From assembly GCA_020445165.1 (NCBI GenBank), contig JAGRHE010000007.1:1-41244 (forward strand): a stretch of DNA of 41,244 nt. Reading direction: 5' to 3'. Below, piece after piece: positions 9,309 to 18,497 of this stretch (position 1 is the stretch's first letter; every line of letters starts with the position of its first letter). Source of the stretch: Gammaproteobacteria bacterium. GTDB taxonomy: Bacteria; Pseudomonadota; Gammaproteobacteria; Chromatiales; Sedimenticolaceae. A model generated the notes under the pieces. The model was not told where the DNA came from. It did not search any database and saw only the letters and a list, made by a program, of their open reading frames with translations. A program made the position numbers and the translations under genes.

Positions 9309-10232
9309 TCAGTTCGCGTTGGCTGTCGAAATCGATGCGCGTTGCGCGGTTCCGCCACTGCCATGACCGGCATCGGAGGCCGGGTTCACGGCGACCGGCA
9401 CGGCGTCGGTTTCGGTTCTGGCAGCCTCACGCTGTGCCTTGCCCGACAGTTCCTCGGAGCGACGTACCAGGAAGTCGACCAGGTGGTTGCGGATTGGGTA
9501 GTAGCCCGGGTGATGGATGATCTGGCTGCGCTCACGCGGGTGCGGCAGGTCTACCAGCACTGATTCGGCGATACGCGCCTCCGGGCCATTGGTCATCAGC
9601 AGGATGCGGTCGGCCAGCAGGATCGCCTCGTCGACATCGTGGGTGATCATGAATACGGTCTGATGCGTGGCATCGCAGATGCGTACCAGTTCGTCCTGGA
9701 TGGTGCCGCGGGTCAGCGCGTCGAGCGCGCCGAACGGCTCGTCGAGCAGCAGCAGTTTCGGCTGGATTGCAAAGGCGCGGGCGATCGACACGCGCTGGCG
9801 CATACCGCCGGAAAGCTGCGACGGCTTGCGGTGCTCGGCGCCGTCGCCAAGGCCGACCATCTGCAGATACTCGTAGCTGTGCGCGCGCACCTTGTCCTTG
9901 CTCCAGCCCGGCCAGCGCGATTGCACGGCGAAGGTCACGTTCTGCAATGCGGTCAGCCATGGCAGCAGCGAGTAGTTCTGGAACACGACACCACGGTCGA
10001 GGCTGGGGCCGGCGACCTCGACGCCGTCCATGAACACGTGGCCGTCGCTCGGTGCGTCGAGCCCGGCGAGCACGTTCATGATGGTCGACTTGCCGCAGCC
10101 CGAGTGGCCGATGATGCAGACGAACTCACCCTTGTCGATCGTGAAGTTCGCGTTTTCGAACACGGTCAGTTCGCCGTCCTTGCCCGGGAAGCGCCGCGCC
10201 AGTCCTTCGATTTCGAGGAAATGTCGAGTCAT
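9309..10232 (-). CDS. ABC transporter ATPase, nitrate/sulfonate/taurine type (NrtD/TauB-like)
   Basis: The 307-residue ATPase has Walker A (GHSGCGKST), a Q-loop (VVFQNYSLLPW), the signature LSGGMRQRVSIARA, Walker B (LLLLDEPFGALD) and the switch histidine (MITHDVDEA). The LPWLTALQNV and PHPRERSQI stretches are typical of the NrtD/CynD/SsuB group. A C-terminal tail of about 50 residues is low-complexity. It is cytoplasmic and powers the permease encoded 9 bp upstream. The substrate is unknown: nitrate, cyanate, sulfonate or a related small anion fit the family. Confidence 0.9.
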   Translation of the reverse strand: MTRHFLEIEGLARRFPGKDGELTVFENANFTIDKGEFVCIIGHSGCGKSTIMNVLAGLDAPSDGHVFMDGVEVAGPSLDRGVVFQNYSLLPWLTALQNVTFAVQSRWPGWSKDKVRAHSYEYLQMVGLGDGAEHRKPSQLSGGMRQRVSIARAFAIQPKLLLLDEPFGALDALTRGTIQDELVRICDATHQTVFMITHDVDEAILLADRILLMTNGPEARIAESVLVDLPHPRERSQIIHHPGYYPIRNHLVDFLVRRSEELSGKAQREAARTETDAVPVAVNPASDAGHGSGGTAQRASISTANAN

Positions 10233-10241
10233 GGTGATTCC

Positions 10242-11072
10242 TTAATCCTCGTACTGCACGAGGCGTGTGGCGGCGGACAGGGCGAGATCGAGCAGCATGC
10301 CGATGAGGCCGATCATCAGAATCGAGAAGATCACGCTGGTCAGGTCGAGGTTGTTCCACTCGTTCCACACGTAGTAACCGATGCCGGTGCCGCCGACGAG
10401 CATTTCGGCGGCGACGATGACCAGCCAGGCGATGCCGATGGAGATACGCATACCGGTCAGGATCGTCGGCGCGGCAGCCGGCAGGATCACGGTCAGCGCC
10501 GTTTGCAGCGGCGAAAGCTCGTGCGTGCGCGCAACGTTGATCCAGTCCTTGCGCACGCCGGCCACGCCGAACGCGGTGTTGATCAGCATCGGCCAGATCG
10601 AGCAGATGAAGATCACGAAGATCGACGAGGTCTCCGAATCCTTGATGATGAACAGGGCCAATGGCATCCAGGCCAGAGGCGAAATCGGTTTGAGCACCTG
10701 GATGAACGGGTTCAGTGCCTTCTGCATCAGCGGCGACATGCCGATCAGAAAGCCGATAGGTATTGCCAGCAGCGCGGCCAGGAAGAAGCCGGTCAGTACG
10801 CGGTAGATCGAGTAAGCCAGCTGTATGCCGATGCCCTTGTCGTTAGGGCCGGCGTCGTAAAACGGATTCGATAGTTCTTCGATTGCCAGGCTAATGACCG
10901 CCGATGGAGGGGGCACTCTGGCTTCCTGATCGGCACCGCCCATCAATAGTTCGTATTCGGTGAGCGGCTTGTCCGCATCCGGCGCCTGGTTGGTCGCTTC
11001 CCAGACACTCAGCAGCAGTACCAGGATGCCAAGCGAGACGAGTGCAGCGCGCGTGTTCAATGATTTGAGCAT
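10242..11072 (-). CDS. ABC transporter permease, NrtB/TauC-like
   Basis: The 276-residue permease has an N-terminal helix (ALVSLGILVLLLSVWEA) and further helices in the binding-protein-dependent permease domain. It carries the EAA-type loop (ARTHELSPLQTALTVILPAAAPTIL region) and the family sequence PISPLAWMPLALFIIKD. An insertion after the first helix (about residues 28-70) faces the periplasm. It lies between the solute-binding protein and ATPase genes with spacings of 53 and 9 bp, forming a complete importer. Confidence 0.9.
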   Translation of the reverse strand: MLKSLNTRAALVSLGILVLLLSVWEATNQAPDADKPLTEYELLMGGADQEARVPPPSAVISLAIEELSNPFYDAGPNDKGIGIQLAYSIYRVLTGFFLAALLAIPIGFLIGMSPLMQKALNPFIQVLKPISPLAWMPLALFIIKDSETSSIFVIFICSIWPMLINTAFGVAGVRKDWINVARTHELSPLQTALTVILPAAAPTILTGMRISIGIAWLVIVAAEMLVGGTGIGYYVWNEWNNLDLTSVIFSILMIGLIGMLLDLALSAATRLVQYED

Positions 11073-11125
11073 TGGTTCTCCCGACGAACGGGGTGGATTG
11101 GCTCCACCCCGCCGACATGGTTTCC

Positions 11126-12658
11126 TCAGGTACGTTTGATCGCGAAGCTGTTGACGTATTCCTCGGCCTTGGCCGGGTCGAACTCCTTACCCATGATCGT
11201 GTAGTTCTCATAGGTGTGGTCCGGCACGTCGTAGCCAAGCTCGTGCATGATCTTGGTCGCATCCGATGCGAGGTAGACCTCTTCGGCGATTCTCTTGTAG
11301 TCGATGTCACCCTCGATGTAGCCCCAGCGCTTCATCTGCGTCAGGATCCACACGGCCATCGAATGCCACGGGAATGGGTCGAAATCGATACGCTTGGGAT
11401 CGTCTTTGATGTTGCCCAGACCGTCGGCGTAGCGCCCGGTCAGCACCTGCGCGATGACCGCCTCGGGTTGGTTGAGATAGTTCTTCGGCGCGATCGCCTT
11501 GGAGATCTCGAGCCGGTTCTCGGCCTTCTGCGAATACGCCGTAGCCTCGACGATCGCCTTCATCAGGGCGCCGTAGGTGTTGGGCAGTTCCTGCGTGAAC
11601 TTCTCCGAGCAGGCGAACGCACAGCAAGGGTGACCCTCCCAGATATCTTTGGTCAGGGTGTGCAGGAAGCCAACCTTTTCCCATACAGCACGCTGGTTGA
11701 AGGGGTCGGGTGACAAATAGCCGTCGAGGTTGCCGGCACGCAGGTTGGCGACCATCTCCGGTGGCGGCACGACGCGGATCTGGATGTCCTTGTCCGGGTC
11801 GAGACCGTGTTCGGCGACGTAGTAGCGCAACAGGAAGTTGTGCATCGAATAGTCGAACGGCACGCCGAACTTGAAGCCCTTCCACAGCTTTGGATCGCGC
11901 TTGTCCTTGTGCTTGACGTGCAGCACGATGGCCTGGCCGTTGATGTTCTCGACCAACGGCATGCGGAACGGCATTGCGGTCGAGCCTGCGCCCATCGACA
12001 TCGCCAGCGGCATCGGCGTGAGCATGTGCGATGCGTCGTATTCGCCGGACAGCGACTTGTCGCGCGCTACCGCCCAGCCGGCGGTCTTGATCACGTCCAC
12101 GTCCAGGCCGTACTTCGCGTAAAAGCCCATCGGGTGCGACATGATGATCGGTGTGGCGCAGGTGATCGGTACGAAGCCGATTTTCAGCTTGGTTTTTTCC
12201 GGTTTGCCGAGCGTGTCCTTGATCGCGGCCTTGGCGGCCTCCATCGGGAACACGCTGCCGAGGATCGCGGCCATGGTGCCGCCGCCGATGGTCTGCATGA
12301 ATTGCCGGCGGCTCGCTTCGTGATGACCGAACAGCGCACGCACGATGGCACTTTCGATGACGCGGTCCATCACGTCCTCGGCGTTCTCCAGCTTGTTCGT
12401 GTCGGTGGTCTCAGTGCCGGAGGCGACCTCGGCGGTGTTGTCACTGATGAACATGTTGCCGGACATGTCGGTGGATTCGCGCTGCTCGGTGCCCTCGAAC
12501 ACGGCCCGTTCGAGCTTGGCGGTGAGCTCGGTCTCTGAACACTCGTACTCGGACTGCGCCTGCTCGCGGGCAAAAACGCAGATTGGGCAGGAGCAGCCCG
12601 GTCCGTGTGTCAGGTCCGAATTCCCGTCGAAGGGATTTCCCAGACTTTTAAAGGACAT
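11126..12658 (-). CDS. NrtA/CmpA-like ABC solute-binding protein with long Cys-containing N-terminal extension and internal Tat motif
   Basis: From about residue 140 this 510-residue protein is a periplasmic NrtA/CmpA-family binding protein (KIGFVPITCATPIIM, GVPFDYSMHNFLLRYY, WEGHPCCAFACSEK). A twin-arginine motif (SRRQFMQTIGGG) and hydrophobic core begin only near residue 115. Before it lies an extension with PGCSCPIC (residues 21-28) and an acidic linker. The start at 12658 is supported by GGGGAAAG just upstream and by the sigma-54 promoter, whose predicted start lies about 11 bp before the ATG. Tat export implies a folded or cofactor-bound precursor. The extension could act as a cytoplasmic sensor or metal-binding domain cut off on export. 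It is the first gene of the eight-gene operon. Confidence 0.86.
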   Translation of the reverse strand: MSFKSLGNPFDGNSDLTHGPGCSCPICVFAREQAQSEYECSETELTAKLERAVFEGTEQRESTDMSGNMFISDNTAEVASGTETTDTNKLENAEDVMDRVIESAIVRALFGHHEASRRQFMQTIGGGTMAAILGSVFPMEAAKAAIKDTLGKPEKTKLKIGFVPITCATPIIMSHPMGFYAKYGLDVDVIKTAGWAVARDKSLSGEYDASHMLTPMPLAMSMGAGSTAMPFRMPLVENINGQAIVLHVKHKDKRDPKLWKGFKFGVPFDYSMHNFLLRYYVAEHGLDPDKDIQIRVVPPPEMVANLRAGNLDGYLSPDPFNQRAVWEKVGFLHTLTKDIWEGHPCCAFACSEKFTQELPNTYGALMKAIVEATAYSQKAENRLEISKAIAPKNYLNQPEAVIAQVLTGRYADGLGNIKDDPKRIDFDPFPWHSMAVWILTQMKRWGYIEGDIDYKRIAEEVYLASDATKIMHELGYDVPDHTYENYTIMGKEFDPAKAEEYVNSFAIKRT

Positions 12659-12679
12659 TTCTTTCCCCTAATCGATCGT

Positions 12680-12695
12680 TGCAAGACGACTGCCA
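12680..12695 (-). promoter_or_regulatory. Sigma-54 promoter of the first ABC/CobW operon
   Basis: The minus strand reads TGGCAGTCGTCTTGCA, with the GG and GC elements at exact -24/-12 spacing and one deviation from TGGCAC-N5-TTGCW. The predicted start is near 12669, giving a very short leader to the ATG at 12658. Confidence 0.75.
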
Positions 12696-12716
12696 CGCGA
12701 CGGTTGCGCCACGAAT

Positions 12717-12732
12717 TGGCACGACCTCTGCT
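12717..12732 (+). promoter_or_regulatory. Possible divergent sigma-54 promoter toward the activator gene
   Basis: TGGCACGACCTCTGCT has the -24 consensus and correct spacing but CTGCT in place of TTGCW. It lies about 340 bp before the activator start, which is far, so the assignment is tentative. Confidence 0.4.
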
Positions 12733-12981
12733 GAGTAACCCTCCGGCGTGCACATTCGCGTTGTGAGGCGCCCGGAAGGATCGAGATCGGCGCATGGAGG
12801 CGCCACACGCTGCGACAGATGCACCAAAGAGGTGCTCGTATCGACCGTCGGCCATCACGGACAGGGTGAATGTGCGGGACGGTCTACCGGGATAACGCAG
12901 TCCTCGTGCCAACTTCGCTGGGAAGATTCAAGTGACTGAAAAAAATAAGATTGTCGTTGCTGCTCTGGGCACTGCGGGGAC

Positions 12982-13034
12982 TACGCAATCGCGTAATTCA
13001 TGCAGTCTCGTAGTGCCGGTTACGCATTTTCGTA
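12982..13034. promoter_or_regulatory. Paired TACG-N6-CGTA operators (probable activator binding sites)
   Basis: Two inverted repeats, TACGCAATCGCGTA (12982-12995) and TACGCATTTTCGTA (13021-13034), have centres 39 bp apart, about four helical turns. An extra CGTA half site lies at 13009-13012. They sit about 290-350 bp upstream of the minus-strand sigma-54 promoter and just before the activator gene, a usual place for enhancer sites. Binding by the adjacent activator is inferred. Confidence 0.6.
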
Positions 13035-13056
13035 GTCCGGTTGCAGGACCGGCAGC

Positions 13057-14973
13057 ATGGTGACCCTGCCGCTTGCCGATGCACGTGAAGGGGGCGCCGG
13101 CATCGTTGCCGATTCCCTGTTCGAGATGGCGCCCGAACCGCAGCTGCTGATCGATCCGTTTGCTGATCGGGTACTGGCGGCGAATGCCGCAGCGCGACGC
13201 TTCTTCAACAGCCCGTCGCTGGTCGAAGGGGTGAAGCCGAGTCAGCTGTTCAGCCAGGTGGTGCCGCAACTGATCGTGTTTTCGCAGGCGGTATTGAACA
13301 AGGGGCGGCGCTGGACCAACGAATTACTTTGCCAGACCGAGAAGGGTCGCCACCGCCGGGTGGAATGCCACGCCGTCAGCGTGCCGATCGACGATATGCC
13401 GGCGATCCTGATGTCATTGCGTGATATCGAGCAGCAGCATCATCTGCGTGCGGTCGCCGATGCCGAGACTTTCGTGCGCCTGGGCCTGAGTGAGTGGCGC
13501 CGCGTCGAACGCCTGTTCCGCGAGATCGAGCAGGATAATTAGCTGATCCTGCACGCGGCCGGCGAGGGTATCTACGGGGTCAATGCCAAGGGCAACACCA
13601 CCTTCGTCAACCCGGCCGCACAACGCATGCTCGGCTACACCGCCGATGAACTGATCGGCAGGAACATGCACGCGATCCTGCATCACTCGCACGCCGATGG
13701 TCGTCCGTATGCGGTCTGCGACTGCCCGATCTACTGCGCTTTCAAGGATGGCGAGGTGCACCAGGTGACCGACGAGGTGTTCTGGCGCAAGGATGGCAAG
13801 GCAATCGCGGTCGAGTACACCAGCACGCCGATCCGCGAGAACGGATCGCTGGTCGGTGCGGTCGTGATCTTTCGCGACGTGAGTCGGCGCAACGAAGCCG
13901 AACGCCATTTGCGCAGTGCGCTCGAGGAACTGGAAACGCTCAAACGTCGGCTCGAACAGGAAAACGCCTACCTGCAGCAGGAAATCCAGGAGGATCACAA
14001 TTACCAGGAGATCGTCGGTCGCAGCGCTGCTTTGCGCAAGACCATCGGCAAGATCGAAATGGTCGCGCCGACCGACGCGACGGTGCTGGTGACCGGCGAG
14101 TCCGGCACCGGCAAGGAACTGATCGCTCGCGCCATACACCAGAGTAGTGAACGAGCGAAACGTGCCCTGATCCGGGTCAACTGCGCGGCCGTACCGCGCG
14201 AGCTGTTCGAGAGCGAGTTCTTCGGCCATGTGAAGGGTGCCTTCACCGGTGCCGTTCGTGACCGCGCCGGACGTTTCGAATTGGCCGACGGCGGTACGCT
14301 ATTCCTCGACGAGGTCGGCGAAATTCCATTGGAGCTGCAGAGCAAGCTGCTGCGCGTCTTGCAGGAGGGGCAGTTCGAGCGCGTCGGCAGCGATCACACG
14401 CTGACTACCGATGTGCGTATCGTCGCCGCGACCAACCGCGATCTGAAGGAAGAGGTGGCCGCGGGACGTTTCCGCGAGGACCTGTACTTCCGTCTCAACG
14501 TGTTTCCGATCCATTCCGCGGCGTTGCGTGACCGGATCGAGGACATCCCGCTGCTGGCGATGCACTTCCTGAAGCTGATCGGCCGTCGTATCGGTCGATC
14601 GGAGCTGCGCATCCGCGAGGCGGATGTGCTGCGCATGCAGACCTATCACTGGCCGGGCAACGTGCGCGAGATGCAGAACGTACTCGAACGTGCGGTCATC
14701 ATTTCATCGGGCCATGACCTGCATATCGAACTGCCTGAGCAGGTCACGGCGCAGGCGCCGAAGCCGACGCCGCGAGAGGCCGAGCCTGCGGGTATCACGA
14801 CCGAGCAGCAGCGCCGCGCGCGCGATCGCGCTGTGATCGTGCAGGCGCTGCAGCACAGCGGGGGCAAGGTGTTTGGACCGGGCGGCGCCGCTGAGATACT
14901 CGGCGTGAAGCCGACCACGCTCGCCTCGCGGATAAAGCGTTGGGGAATCGAGGTTCATAGCGAAAAGCAGTAA
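13057..14973 (+). pseudogene. Sigma-54-dependent PAS/AAA+ activator interrupted by an in-frame amber codon
   Basis: Two open parts in the same frame are separated only by TAG at 13540-13542. The first (161 residues) is a PAS-like sensor (PEPQLLIDPFADRVLAANAAA). The second continues with [13 protein letters not shown], a second PAS domain with a His/Cys-rich loop ([19 protein letters not shown]), a coiled linker, an AAA+ domain with GESGTGKE, the sigma-54 contact [16 protein letters not shown] and a Fis-type helix-turn-helix ending [19 protein letters not shown]. No frameshift is needed: one C-to-T or G-to-T change from CAG or GAG explains the stop. The rest of the gene shows no decay. It is divergent from the ABC/CobW operon, its likely target. 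Options are a recent null mutation, a sequencing error, amber read-through, or re-start at ATG 13627 giving a sensor-less activator of 448 residues. Confidence 0.85.
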
Positions 14974-14988
14974 CCACATTGAGCCGGT

Positions 14989-15044
14989 GTAGGGCAGGCT
15001 GTGCCTGCCATCTTGCTGTGGTTGTCGGGCACAGCCCGACCTAC
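14989..15044. repeat. Double-hairpin palindromic repeat (REP/MITE-like)
   Basis: The element is bounded by GTAGG and CCTAC. It holds two hairpins: GGCAGG-CTGTG-CCTGCC and GTCGGGC-ACA-GCCCGAC. It lies just after the activator gene. Such GTAGG...CCTAC palindromes are often dispersed intergenic repeats, and it could also serve as a terminator. Copy number elsewhere is unknown. Confidence 0.6.
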
Positions 15045-15170
15045 GTAATTCGTTCGATTGTCGGCATTCAAGCGAGTCTCATGAACGCCTCACTCCGCGG
15101 TAGAGGCCGAGTGAGATTGCAGCACTAGCCGGGTAGACCGAGCCACGGTTGCCCAACAATCGTCCCTTCC

Positions 15171-15770
15171 TTACGGCGCTGCTTCCGCGATATCCATCCC
15201 GCCGACGGCACAGCGCTTGCCGATCAGCTGAAGACCTGCATCAGCCAACCCGTTTTCGACCATGATGATGCTGCCACCGGCGTTGCCATTGGTCAGCCAG
15301 ATCGAATACGTCCTGTCCGCGCCATACCATCCCATTGTCTGCAACCGATTCCGGTAGACGTAGGTATCGGCCGGATATTCCTGCCAGGATTCGGTCACGT
15401 CGGGCGCACCGTATCTTGCCGTCAGGTAGTTGCCCAACGTCGCGAAGGAATTCTGGCTGGATGGAAACTCTGCCTGAACCGCATAAAGTCGATCTTGGAT
15501 GAAACGATAGACCAGCCCGGGCGCTTTGAGCCTTACCTCGGCGAGGAAACCGCGTCGATTGGCGTCGGCGACGTAATAGCGCGTCTCCTGCGCGCAGGCT
15601 GCCGGCATCGGATCCGAGGCCTGCAGCCATGCCACAGCATGTGGACTCTGTCCGAATGAAAGCCCATCAGTAGGGCCAATCAGTGCCGGACCGGAAAGGG
15701 TGTCCGCCACTGCGGCAGTGGTGAGCAAAAGCCAAGCGATGGATATCGAACTTCTGGAATTTCTCATCAT
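15171..15770 (-). CDS. Secreted protein of unknown function
   Basis: This is a 199-residue protein with a signal peptide (SSISIAWLLLTTAAVADT) that should place it in the periplasm. I take the first of two adjacent ATGs (15770), preceded by GGAG. The mature part is rich in aromatic and polar residues (RRGFLAEVRLKAPGLVYRF, TYVYRNRLQTMGWYGADRTY) and looks like a beta-rich fold. It has two cysteines (PAACAQE near the N-terminus, GKRCAVGG near the C-terminus) that could form a disulfide. No family was recognised. It stands alone between the repeat element and the small membrane protein gene. Confidence 0.7.
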   Translation of the reverse strand: MMRNSRSSISIAWLLLTTAAVADTLSGPALIGPTDGLSFGQSPHAVAWLQASDPMPAACAQETRYYVADANRRGFLAEVRLKAPGLVYRFIQDRLYAVQAEFPSSQNSFATLGNYLTARYGAPDVTESWQEYPADTYVYRNRLQTMGWYGADRTYSIWLTNGNAGGSIIMVENGLADAGLQLIGKRCAVGGMDIAEAAP

Positions 15771-15839
15771 GCAACTGCTCCATGTGAGATTGGGGATCGT
15801 GACGCACCTTCCCTGGTCACGCACACAATCACGTTGTCA

Positions 15840-16169
15840 TTACGACTGTTTGCGCAGTCGACGCCAGACACCGCGCACCACGGATTGATCTTCCATCGAC
15901 AGGTCGAAGGCCAGAGCGATGGCCGATGCGGCCGTGATGCCGACCGCCAGGTTGCCTGCCAGACTGCCGAGCAGTGTGCCGAAGATCAGTGGCACGATTC
16001 TTACAATCACGCGCGAGAAGGCATCGGTGGACGCCTCCGGCAGGTCGTGCGAGTAATGCGGCTGGCGAAAGTGCGTGTGCGTTTCGTGTCTGGCCGTTGC
16101 TGATGCATCTTTGTTGAAGTCTGCAGTCACACCGGCGGCAGGATCGTTGTTCGTCATCTCTGTTTTCAT
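15840..16169 (-). CDS. Small membrane protein of unknown function
   Basis: The 109-residue product has a polar, histidine-bearing N-terminal half (ARHETHTHFRQPHYSHDL) and then one long or two short hydrophobic segments (VIVRIVPLIFGTLLGSLAGNLAVGI and the following AASAIALAFDL). It ends with a basic tail (RRLRKQS). The ATG at 16169 is chosen because AGAGGTG lies 7-13 bp upstream. A possible sigma-54 promoter lies about 100 bp upstream. No function can be given. Confidence 0.55.
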   Translation of the reverse strand: MKTEMTNNDPAAGVTADFNKDASATARHETHTHFRQPHYSHDLPEASTDAFSRVIVRIVPLIFGTLLGSLAGNLAVGITAASAIALAFDLSMEDQSVVRGVWRRLRKQS

Positions 16170-16674
16170 GTTCAAGCACCTCTCGATACAGCTGGGGCAC
16201 TCCCGGCAGGACCGGGCGGAGGCCACGATTAACATTATCTTGTTATCGAATGCTTATGTTGCACAGCACAAAATATGCCAGTGGGAACGCGGTGCTGTCG
16301 CGTGGGTGCTCGAACTTTCACTGAAGTTGCACCGACCGACGTGCGGCCCCGTCCTGTGGGGCTTTGGCGTGGGTAAGCCAACCTCGGGATGTATCCACTG
16401 GATGGGCTTGGTTAAGGCTGCAGCGTTGCTCACGGGACAGAGCGAGTGACGAATTTCGGTGCGAACCGGTTTACGCTGCACCTGCAAAGAGCGCGTATCG
16501 ATCCATTGACTTGTCGCAGAACCGCACGACCGAATGTGCTTTGTGCGCGACGCTGGGCCAGCCTGCTCCCACGTCATGGTGCTGGAGGAATCGCATATGA
16601 CCCGGAGCCTGGCACCGCCGTTCGCTACCGACGTCGAGCCACATTGGAATCGCTGAGGAAGTGAATGCGTCCGG
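16170..16674. other. Gene-poor stretch
   Basis: This 505-bp region has no open frame with a credible ribosome site and protein-like composition. It contains an AT-rich segment (about 16225-16280) with the possible sigma-54 promoter of the small membrane protein. The rest shows nothing recognisable. Confidence 0.6.
16265..16280 (-). promoter_or_regulatory. Possible sigma-54 promoter of the small membrane protein gene
   Basis: The minus strand reads TGGCATATTTTGTGCT, with exact spacing but GTGCT in place of TTGCW. The predicted start is near 16254, about 85 bp before the ATG. Confidence 0.4.
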
Positions 16675-17103
16675 TCATTCGGGTCGCTTGTAAAGGCTTT
16701 GTTCGTGAAAGTGGATGCCGAGTCTTTTCGCCAGGCCAATCCGCCAGAAAGCATTGATCCCCAGATAGCCCCGGCGCTTCCAGTAATCCGGGTTGCGGTT
16801 GTTGTTGATCAATATGGTCAGCTTCAGTTCCCGGCAGATCTGTTCATGTGCGGCAAGCAGGCGGGCGCCGATGCCCTGGTGCCTGCAGCGCGGATCGACG
16901 AAGAAATTCTCGTTGTAGGCAAACCCGTGTTCGAGATCCAGTTCGGCGTAGTGCAGGGCATTTGGCGGATGGAAGTCGATCTTGACGATTGTGCCCGGAA
17001 CGATCGACAGCACGTTCGCGCTGGTGCCGAAGCCCTGTGCCCTGAGCATGCTGCTGACAAGTATCTCGATGTCCACGCTGTTCCCGCAGACCGGGCGCGA
17101 CAA
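16675..17103 (-). CDS. GNAT-family N-acetyltransferase
   Basis: This protein of about 142 residues has the GNAT acetyl-CoA-binding motif (VDPRCRHQGIGARLLAAHEQ) followed by the ILINNNRNPDYWKRRGYLGI strand and helix. It transfers an acetyl group to an unknown small molecule or protein amine. The start is uncertain: the frame opens at TTG 17103, and GTG at 17076 is an alternative. It follows the rubredoxin-oxidoreductase gene by 12 bp and is probably the last gene of the OsmC operon. The N-terminal third is less typical of GNAT proteins. Confidence 0.72.
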   Translation of the reverse strand: MSRPVCGNSVDIEILVSSMLRAQGFGTSANVLSIVPGTIVKIDFHPPNALHYAELDLEHGFAYNENFFVDPRCRHQGIGARLLAAHEQICRELKLTILINNNRNPDYWKRRGYLGINAFWRIGLAKRLGIHFHEQSLYKRPE

Positions 17104-17115
17104 CGGATGTGGAGT

Positions 17116-18492
17116 TCAGTGATGCAACTCGCGATACAGTGCCATGCCGTCGCCGGCGTGCGAGCCGGTCAGCACGAAGCCAACCAGCTGGTCGCCGTCG
17201 ACCAGGTCGACACGTTCATCGCCTGCATCGCGCGTGACCGGCGTGGCGCCACTGCTGGCCGGACAGATGCTGAGCGGGAAGCTCGGCGTTTTCACCTGCA
17301 CCAGCGGCGGCTTGATGTCGAACGGTTGATCGTCGCCGCGCAGTGCCGACGCGATGGTGCGTGCCTGGCGCCGGATCGGCTCGATGTAGGCATACACCTG
17401 GCCCTCCACCTCGGCGCAATCGCCGAGGGCGTAGATGGCCGGATCTGATGTCTGCATCAGGCGATTGGTGACGATGCCGCGATTCACGGTAAGGCCGGCC
17501 TTGTCGGCGATCTGGGTGTTGGCGACCAGGCCGGCGGCCGACAGCACCAGGTCGGTCTCGATTGCGTCGCCGTCGGAGAAGGTGGCGCGCTTGCGGGCGC
17601 CACTGTTTTCGAGCTGATCGAGCGTGACGTGAAAGCGCCACTGTACGCCCTTGTCCTGCAGCCGGTTGCGCAGCTGCTGGGCGGTTTGCGGCGGCAGCAG
17701 GCTGGCCAGTGGCTGGTCGGTCGGATCGATCACGCTGACTTCGAAGCCGGCACCGGCCAGATCCTCGGCGAATTCACAGCCGATCAGGCCGGCACCGAGG
17801 ATGGTCACGTGACGCACCTCGCTTTCCAGGCGGCGGCGCATCTGGCGATAGGTCTTCAGATCGTTGACTCGCAGGATCTCGTCGGCCGCATCGCCGGATA
17901 CGGGCAACTTGCGCTGACTGGCACCGAGCGCCAGCACCAGCTTGCCGTACTCGATGCCGCCCTTGGCCGTGGTCAGGCGCTTCTTTGCGCGGTCGATCTT
18001 GATCACACGCGTCTCGGTGCGCACCTCGATACCGAGTGAAGTGGCCTTGCCCGCCGCATCCTGTTCGATGATCGCGTCGGCATCCTTGCCATGGGCGAAC
18101 GCCGTCGACAGCGCCGGTTTTGGATAGCTCAGGCCTTCACAACCGGTGACCAACAGGATGGGCGTGTCTGGGTCGCCGGCACGAATCGCCTCGGCGACCG
18201 ACCAGCCGGCGATACCGGCACCGACGATCACGACGTGTTCGGCGCTGCCGCGGCTCTTGTCACCCGGCTTCGTCGACGGACGCGCCTTGTTGGCAATCGC
18301 TGCCACGGCGGGCATGTCGGGCAGCAGGCGCAGGTCACTCTTGCGCAGGCCGCACAGCGGGCAGTGCCAGTCGTCGGGGATGTCTTCGTAGCGGGTGCCG
18401 GCAGCCAAGCCCGAGTCCGGATCGCCTTGTGCCTCATCGTAGACATAGCCGCAGGCATCGCAGATCCAGCGGCGGAAATCGCTGTCGGCCAT
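17116..18492 (-). CDS. Rubredoxin-FAD/NAD(P) oxidoreductase fusion (rubredoxin reductase type)
   Basis: This protein of about 458 residues starts with a rubredoxin domain: [16 protein letters not shown] and [13 protein letters not shown] supply the four iron-binding cysteines. An FAD/NAD-dependent pyridine nucleotide-disulfide reductase fold follows, with [17 protein letters not shown], the NAD-binding [17 protein letters not shown] and the second FAD motif [10 protein letters not shown]. It should pass electrons from NAD(P)H to its own rubredoxin and on to a partner. The ATG at 18492 is preferred to the overlapping GTG at 18501 because AAGGG is well spaced from it. The operon flavoprotein (ACAD-like) is a natural electron partner. 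Oxygen or peroxide detoxification is an alternative role. Confidence 0.88.
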   Translation of the reverse strand: MADSDFRRWICDACGYVYDEAQGDPDSGLAAGTRYEDIPDDWHCPLCGLRKSDLRLLPDMPAVAAIANKARPSTKPGDKSRGSAEHVVIVGAGIAGWSVAEAIRAGDPDTPILLVTGCEGLSYPKPALSTAFAHGKDADAIIEQDAAGKATSLGIEVRTETRVIKIDRAKKRLTTAKGGIEYGKLVLALGASQRKLPVSGDAADEILRVNDLKTYRQMRRRLESEVRHVTILGAGLIGCEFAEDLAGAGFEVSVIDPTDQPLASLLPPQTAQQLRNRLQDKGVQWRFHVTLDQLENSGARKRATFSDGDAIETDLVLSAAGLVANTQIADKAGLTVNRGIVTNRLMQTSDPAIYALGDCAEVEGQVYAYIEPIRRQARTIASALRGDDQPFDIKPPLVQVKTPSFPLSICPASSGATPVTRDAGDERVDLVDGDQLVGFVLTGSHAGDGMALYRELHH

Positions 18493-18497
18493 GTCGT

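Noticed and set aside
9309..12658. Taurine transporter TauABC for the xsc pathway
   Set aside because: The binding protein is NrtA/CmpA-like rather than TauA-like, and the operon is separate and on the opposite strand from xsc. Taurine import was not assigned.
13540..13542. Amber codon as pyrrolysine or another recoded residue
   Set aside because: There is no pyl gene in view, and the neighbourhood is gammaproteobacterial in style. A mutation, error or suppression is simpler.
16446..16664. 72-codon open frame in the gene-poor stretch
   Set aside because: It has no ribosome site, no protein-like composition and no recognisable motif.
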